Part shown: piece by piece, positions 58,588-64,000 of the stretch | Layout of the letters: each line of letters starts with the position of its first letter | Position numbering within the stretch: position 1 is the stretch's first letter | Origin: Rhododendron vialii | Taxonomy: Eukaryota > Streptophyta > Magnoliopsida > Ericales > Ericaceae | NCBI RefSeq assembly: GCF_030253575.1 | Contig: NC_080564.1 | Location: 5,748,501 to 5,812,500, forward strand | DNA length: 64,000 nt | Reading direction: 5' to 3' | Position numbers and translations under genes: made by a program | The notes under the pieces: model-generated | What the model was told of the DNA's origin: nothing | What the model saw: the letters and a program-made list of their open reading frames with translations, nothing else | Database searches by the model: none

Positions 58588-60312
58588 TGCAGAGGCTTGG
58601 ATTCAGTTGTGTTTTTTATGCTTGGAAGGAAGAATGGGTTCAGGCATATCTAGACTTCTTGTCAATAGGAGCTATGACTCTTTTTGTTATTAAGGTACAT
58701 CAATGATGTGTATATAACTAAAACTGGATCAATGACTGCCACTTTTATTGCTGTGATCTCTGTTACATGGACTCGTGCCCAAATGTCTGGTGTGGGTACA
58801 TGTCCAAGTGTCCGATTCCCTTTTCATTTCAAGGATACAGGGACACGCTTGACCATGTAAAATTGCTATTATATAAGTTGTATTGTCTAGCTTAAATGGT
58901 GCTTACTTGTTCTCTTAGACCCTTTCATGTCGTATGTTATAGTAGTTCCATAGGTAGCTCGTGAGAAATTTGAAGTAGAGAATTTGCTTGTTTAGCTGTT
59001 GCCCTACTAAACATGACGCGAATACTTTACACAATTTGAAGAGTTCATGTAACATGGACTGTGACACTAGCGAATTACAAGCTTCTCGTCGGGTGTGAGC
59101 TTGTCTTAAATTTTACTGGGACTCGCTTTTGACCCTGTTGTTAGCACTTCCACTTCGCTTTAAAGAAATTTCAGCATCGTTGTGTCTCCATATTGTATCA
59201 CAGTTTTACCTGGGCAATTTTTTTTTGGGTAGTCTGGCCCTTTCAAGTTACCTGTCGCGCTAAATCCATAGCTTATTGACCATACTGTAAATTTTTATTT
59301 GCCCGGCGACTCATCCGTTGCTGCATAAAGTAACATCTTATAAATTACGTAGATTTCAGTCTGTGTATGATGTATCTATGTCATGTTATCACAACAGAGT
59401 TCCATCCAAACAAAAAATTCCAACTACGGAGCATATAGAAGGCCAAGTTCTAATGTACCAATATAAGCTTATTCTTTCTTTTGATCCATGGAAACAAATA
59501 CTTCGTTGTTTTGGATTTATTTTTGATGATAAAGGAGACATAGCAAAGAGGACAATGAAATTGACAAAAAGTACCTAATCAATACTTCTTTTTTTTCTTG
59601 ACTTGGTTGAATCCCTTGCCATTATATAGGCATGGATGTTGATCAAAGATCATGATCAATAATGATAATTATGTCTATTCATTTAATCCTTAAAGTTACA
59701 CCTTTTGGTTTGATAATGTATATTCATTTTTAAACCTAATAGGCCCACCTTTCTTTCAAACCCGTTCACCAATAACAACATTTAATATTCTGTGAATATA
59801 TATTTTGAAAATGAACCAACAGATACGTATATTCCAATGCTTTTTAAAAATCATGACCGACACCTCAAAAAAAAAAAAAAACTTCTTTTTAGTGTTGCTT
59901 TGGTTTGCTTTTCTGGGTTTTCTTGGTTGTGGGGTAGGCTTGCTCTGCCTTGGTGTGACTGATGTGTTTGGGTGGACTCACAAGATCGACTACCTATTTT
60001 TAATCTTTATTTATTAAAAAAATTGGGATTGGAAGAATCCCAAGAGCACAGTGTGAGGTGTTATTAGAGGATAACTTATCCCAAATGCAGCCCCAACTAA
60101 AACTCATTCTTTTCAGATTAGTAATAGTTTAAGATATATATGATATGAGAGGGAAACTATACAAGAAAGAAAAACTTTTCAGATTAGTAATAGTTTATGT
60201 TGACATCAGATGGAAACTATACAAGAAGGGGAAGAAGAAAGTAATCCCCATATAAACTTCGCAAACTCTGTGTCCGAATACAGATGTGTTCAAATTATGT
60301 ACAACTAATTAA
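58588..60312. other. 3' flank of RNase H1 gene, no further gene
   Basis: The first few hundred bases are expected to be the 3' UTR. Frames such as 59318-59578 and 59805-60017 are small, AT-rich and show no known domain. Confidence 0.4.
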
Positions 60313-60543
60313 GAGCACCACACCCACAAACTCAAAAGTTTCTCAAATATGGCACATGCCGTTTATTTGCCTTGAGAAAACATATTGCAAAGTTGCCATT
60401 ATTTATTGAGAGAAGGAGAAAAATGAGAATGACAAAATGGCAAGGGTGTAGTACCTTTGCCATATTTTTGGCAAATGACACTATTCGTTGACAAAAAATA
60501 AAAAATGGCAAGGGTAAAACGGCAAACATAGGTGTGAATGCTC
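60313..60543. mobile_element. PIF/Harbinger-like MITE, second family
   Basis: The 231-bp element begins GAGCACCACACCCAC. The reverse of its right end is GAGCATTCACACCTA. TAA copies flank it (60310-60312 and 60544-60546). Inside, AAATGGCAAGGGT occurs twice and pairs with TTTGCCATATTTTTGGCAAA-like words. The tip GAGCA resembles the MITEs at 5274 and 10799 but the body differs. Noncoding. Confidence 0.78.
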
Positions 60544-62820
60544 TAAAACTCTTCTTTTCATATTTAGAACTCCAATTGTTTAAGATGATATCATAGGGAA
60601 ACAATACAAGGAGGGAAGAAGAATCCAACTAGCGGCAGATGAAAGGATTAATTGTTAGAAAAATTTAAAATATAATATTTTATTCTGTGTGAATGTGAAT
60701 CGACTGTATTTAGAATCGTGTCTATTCAATAATGCGTGCTCACTCGTGGACGGACGCGTTCCTCATGAACAAAGGTGATATTTCTTCCCTGGTGATTATT
60801 CAGAAAATTAATCACCAGTTGTTCCATATAAATATGAATATCGTGTCCTTCATTCTTTTTAAAGCAGACAGATAATTCTCTAATACTTTCATAAAATATG
60901 AGATTTTTCATTTGAGAGAGTACAAAAATAAATTTGGGTTGCTGGACCGATCGATTGTAGTGTGCTTTTGTGGGGGCATCCGATCAAGTAGTAGTGCTGG
61001 GACATAGACGTCAATGTAAACCGTACAAACTGTATAAAGGGGACGAATCTGTCTTAAATACATAGTGTCACACTCGCCTTAATCACCATCGATTTTTAAA
61101 TTTTGAGTTTTGATTTTATTACATCCATATCATTTATTTCATCCCAAAAAGTATTCATACATTCTAACATTAATAGTACAAATTACGTTAGATTTGGGAA
61201 ACTGTCGGCCAGTCGTAATCTGATCGAACTCCAAGTTTTATTCTTTTTTGGCCCTTGGCCGAATGCACTACATGCATCAATATCAACTTACGCTTGTGTG
61301 ATGGGACTGGTTTCCGCATCGGGATTTTGGGTTTGTGTGTATGTGTGTTAAAAGAGTCCATCTCTTTCTAGTCAGCAATTGTCTACATGAGTGGTCAAGT
61401 AAAATTACCCTCTTGCCCCTCTACCGAAAATAGCAAATATCAACTTACATTTTAATTACACGAATCAATGCAATACATCAGGCAAATTTTGGTATGGGTG
61501 TAAGAATTTGGGGTCCAAGCCTTTCCCAAGATTAATTAGGATTCATATGTATTGGACGATTGTAGATACTAGATACAAGTTTGTCTCAATTTGTAAATAT
61601 AAATCTGTTGAGGTAATACTGGTCATGATAATATTTAGAGTGAGTTCACGCAATATTTAGAATGACTTCACGTACTATTTTTGAATTAACGATTCATCTA
61701 GACGAGAGGAGTCTAAAATTAAAGTAAAAAATTATGACCAAAAGAAAAAAAAGTCCACTAAAGAAAAAATACCAAACAACTGGAGTAGTATTTTTTGTCT
61801 ACAGTGTTGTCTTACATAACTTTTTGATAAACTTCGGTCAATATTTTTATTCTTTTCTGATTTCTTTCGTCGAGACGAATAATTAATTCTAAAAATTAAA
61901 ATAAAAATTAAACAAAAATTATGAAAAGTAAATTTTAGACGGATTGTTTGGGTGCGCACACCGGCACGGTCTCTTCCCGGTGAGGTTAGGTGAGATGAGC
62001 TGTGATTCCCACGAGATTTGGTGTCCATGTTCGAGTCATTTGAAATGGGTTTATTTATTTAATAATAAAATGGGATTGTTTTCCTAATGACCCTCACAGA
62101 ATAAGGCCAACGCAAAATTGGATTGTCTGACTTGTTTGGCCGTTCGACAAAAAAGAATTTTTTGATAGGCTTTAGGCGAGACTAAGCTTTGACTAGGGTA
62201 GTTAAAACAAGAGCAGTCCCATCTCAGAGATTTGGAGCACAGACTTGGGACTCTAGTATTTTTCAGAGGAGGGAATTAGCTTATTCACAGAGACACTTGT
62301 TTGTTTCGACAATTAATGGTTGAGATATATTTTTGAATTTTTGATAGGTAATAAATATTTCTGACTAGGCATAGTTTGTTTTTTATCCGGACCGTCTAAA
62401 ATACTTCTGGACACGCGAAATTGAGCGTTGTAAATTTTATTTACGGAGGCTCTGTAAATAAAGTTGTTCCCTTTTCAAAGATTTTAAGGCATTTTTTTAA
62501 AGTTGTTCCGCCCCATAAAGGAACACAGAAAGGTGTGCCAAGCGAATAAGCACACGAGTAACTAGACAGAAAAACCCACAGCAAACATCCATTGCTTTGA
62601 ACTGGGGAAGGTTAATCTGACAATTCAACACCCCTAATGGGTTTCTAGCTTCTGTTTTCCCTTTGTTTTTTGGGTTCTTTTTTAGGCTTTTGTAGTGAAC
62701 ATTCATTCATTCTGTATACATATATATACATAGTTGTTGCATCTACCTTATTCATCACTTGAAACAGCTAGCTCTCCCTTGTCTTTTGGTTCTTTCCCAT
62801 ATCCACATTCTTGACCACTA
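60544..62820. other. Gene-free interval upstream of the histidine-rich gene
   Basis: This contains the second copy of the inverted-repeat MITE family (61678-61936) and otherwise no recognisable gene. The last 110 bp are the likely promoter and leader of the histidine-rich gene, with a TA-rich patch ACATATATATACATAG at 62717-62732. Confidence 0.45.
61678..61936. mobile_element. Inverted-repeat MITE family, copy 2
   Basis: This matches 38001-38277 in the same orientation: CTAGACGAGAGGAGTCTA, then ATTATGACC(A)AAA, AGTCCACTAAA, GTCTTAC, TCGGTCAATATTTTTAT and GTCGAGACGAATAATTAAT. The left outer arm is decayed, so the terminal pairing is weaker than in copy 1. Confidence 0.65.
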
Positions 62821-63967
62821 ATGGCAATGAAAGCTGTGCTGCTTCTTCTTGTAGTTTCTTCATGGGTATGTCCTCTACTATCACAATCACATCAACACGC
62901 TGTATAAACTGCCCTCTGGTTTCCATCTCTCTTTTAGTTCTAGCCTTTGGCTCAATAGACCGACTTGTCTCGGAGATTAATTCTACCGTCCATCCTTATT
63001 ATACCTTTCCCCCTTTTTGTAGAAGTTTATGTTTTCAAAATGGGGGAACCAAAACCATATGCCACGTTATGTCTTGTTTAGTTGTTTCATTTTCTCGTTG
63101 ATTTGCATTGAAAATAACCAATAAAAAATTGCGTTTGTAGATTTCGTCCTATGTTATGGCACATGACCATGAGGTAATTTCACACATACACTCTCTTAGA
63201 ATTTATTCATTTATCCTGCTCAGAATTTGCTAGCTCTAGCATGGAATGGTGCCTCAGATTTTTACTTTTTGATCCAACTAATCAGTTATTATTATTATTT
63301 TTAGCATGTCTATCCCCCAGCGAAGGCTCCAGGCCATGAATATTACAAACATCATTATCATCACGCTCCGATGCACTCACCAGAGGCTTATGATCATCAT
63401 CATGAGGAACACCACCACCACCATGAGAAACATGATCGTCACGATGAACATTATAAACATCATCCTCATGCTCCAATGCATCCACCAGAGGCTTATGATC
63501 ATCACCATCATCATCAAGAGGAAAATGATCATCATCATCATGATGAACAATATAAACATCATTCACATGCTCCGATGAATCCACCAGAGGCTTATGATCA
63601 TCACCATCATCATCATGAGGAAAATGATCATCATCGTGATGATCATGATCACCGTGATGAGCATGATCATCACCATGATGAACATTATAAACATCATTCT
63701 CATGCTCCTATGCATCCGCCAGAGTCTTATGATCATAACCGTCACCATCATGAGGAACATTATAAACATCATTCTAATGCTCCGATGTATCCACCAAAGG
63801 CTCATGATCATCATCATTTTTATGGTGATCACACTCACCACGATGATCAGCACCACCACGATGATCACCATCATCTTGCTTATGCTCCGAGAATTGCCCC
63901 TATGCATTCCGAAGAGAGGTTTAGAACAGCAAGTCCACATACGGCTCCTATGCATGGTAAAATCTAA
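62821..63967 (+). CDS. Secreted histidine-rich repeat protein (AGP31-like?), 3 or more exons
   Basis: Exons 62821-62865, 63141-63173 and 63305-63967 join in phase with GT/AG introns. Residues 1-22 (MAMKAVLLLLVVSSW then ISSYVMA) form a clear signal peptide. The mature part opens HDHEHVYPPAKAPGHEYYKH and then repeats a 20-45 residue unit about five times. The unit is HAPMHPPEAYDHHHHH, followed by a variable D/E/H stretch and HYKHHS. Histidine is the dominant residue, with Asp/Glu between. A secreted, metal-binding or pectin-associated wall protein is plausible. The YPPAKAP start recalls the histidine-rich part of AGP30/31-type proteins, which carry a C-terminal cysteine domain. No such domain is seen here. 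The frame ends PMHGKI-stop at 63967, but ATGCATG-GTAAAA at 63950-63961 is also a good donor. The gene may therefore continue outside the window. Confidence 0.78.
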
Positions 63968-64000
63968 CCCCTCCCCATTAACATGCTTAAAATGTTAGTC

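Noticed and set aside
63282-63998. Overlapping frames rich in Met, Ile or Asp across the histidine-rich exon
   Set aside because: They are shadows of the CAT/GAT repeat; only the frame joined to the signal-peptide exons makes a sensible protein.

Overview
The window is plant nuclear DNA, almost certainly from a eudicot: AT-rich, with introns bounded by GT and AG, long CT/GA microsatellites, many short non-autonomous transposons, and land-plant gene families (WAT1/UMAMIT transporter, TRICHOME BIREFRINGENCE-LIKE, SUO, histidine-rich secreted protein). A woody asterid is a guess; the sequence does not settle the species.

Layout. (1) About 2.8-6.1 kb, minus strand: a 78-residue HIG1-domain mitochondrial membrane protein in two short exons split by a 3.1 kb intron that holds a fold-back element and a MITE. 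(2) 8.2-13.3 kb, plus strand: a tandem duplication of a WAT1-related (EamA/MtN21) transporter. The first copy is a frameshifted, 3'-truncated pseudogene; the second is an intact seven-exon gene encoding 355 residues. (3) 14.5-15.0 kb: an antisense LINE 3' remnant. (4) 19.4-21.7 kb: a fold-back MITE next to the promoter of a 183-residue 2H-phosphoesterase-like gene whose 5' UTR is intron-split. (5) 24.8-26.1 kb, minus strand: a TRICHOME BIREFRINGENCE-LIKE pseudogene interrupted by a LINE 3' stub and by a complete TRIM retrotransposon. (6) 28.9-35.8 kb, minus strand: a large BAH + TFIIS-N + GW protein (SUO family), 1579 residues in three coding exons. (7) 36.9-51.4 kb: a gene-poor block of transposons and repeats (hAT-like element with a CCA expansion, minisatellites, SINE, a 2.4 kb TIR element, Mutator-like MITE, a 1.8 kb palindrome). 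(8) 52.0-58.6 kb, plus strand: a nine-exon eukaryotic-type RNase H1 of 286 residues with a second TRIM in intron 4. (9) 62.8-64.0 kb, plus strand: a secreted histidine-rich repeat protein whose 3' end may lie beyond the window.

The genes do not form a pathway; they are independent nuclear genes. The unifying story is genome dynamics. At least eight small elements keep recognisable target-site duplications, several families occur twice, and one pair (WAT1 copies) gives a natural filled-site/empty-site comparison. Exon boundaries were worked out by hand from reading frame, GT/AG signals and family alignment from memory; no transcript or database evidence was available.
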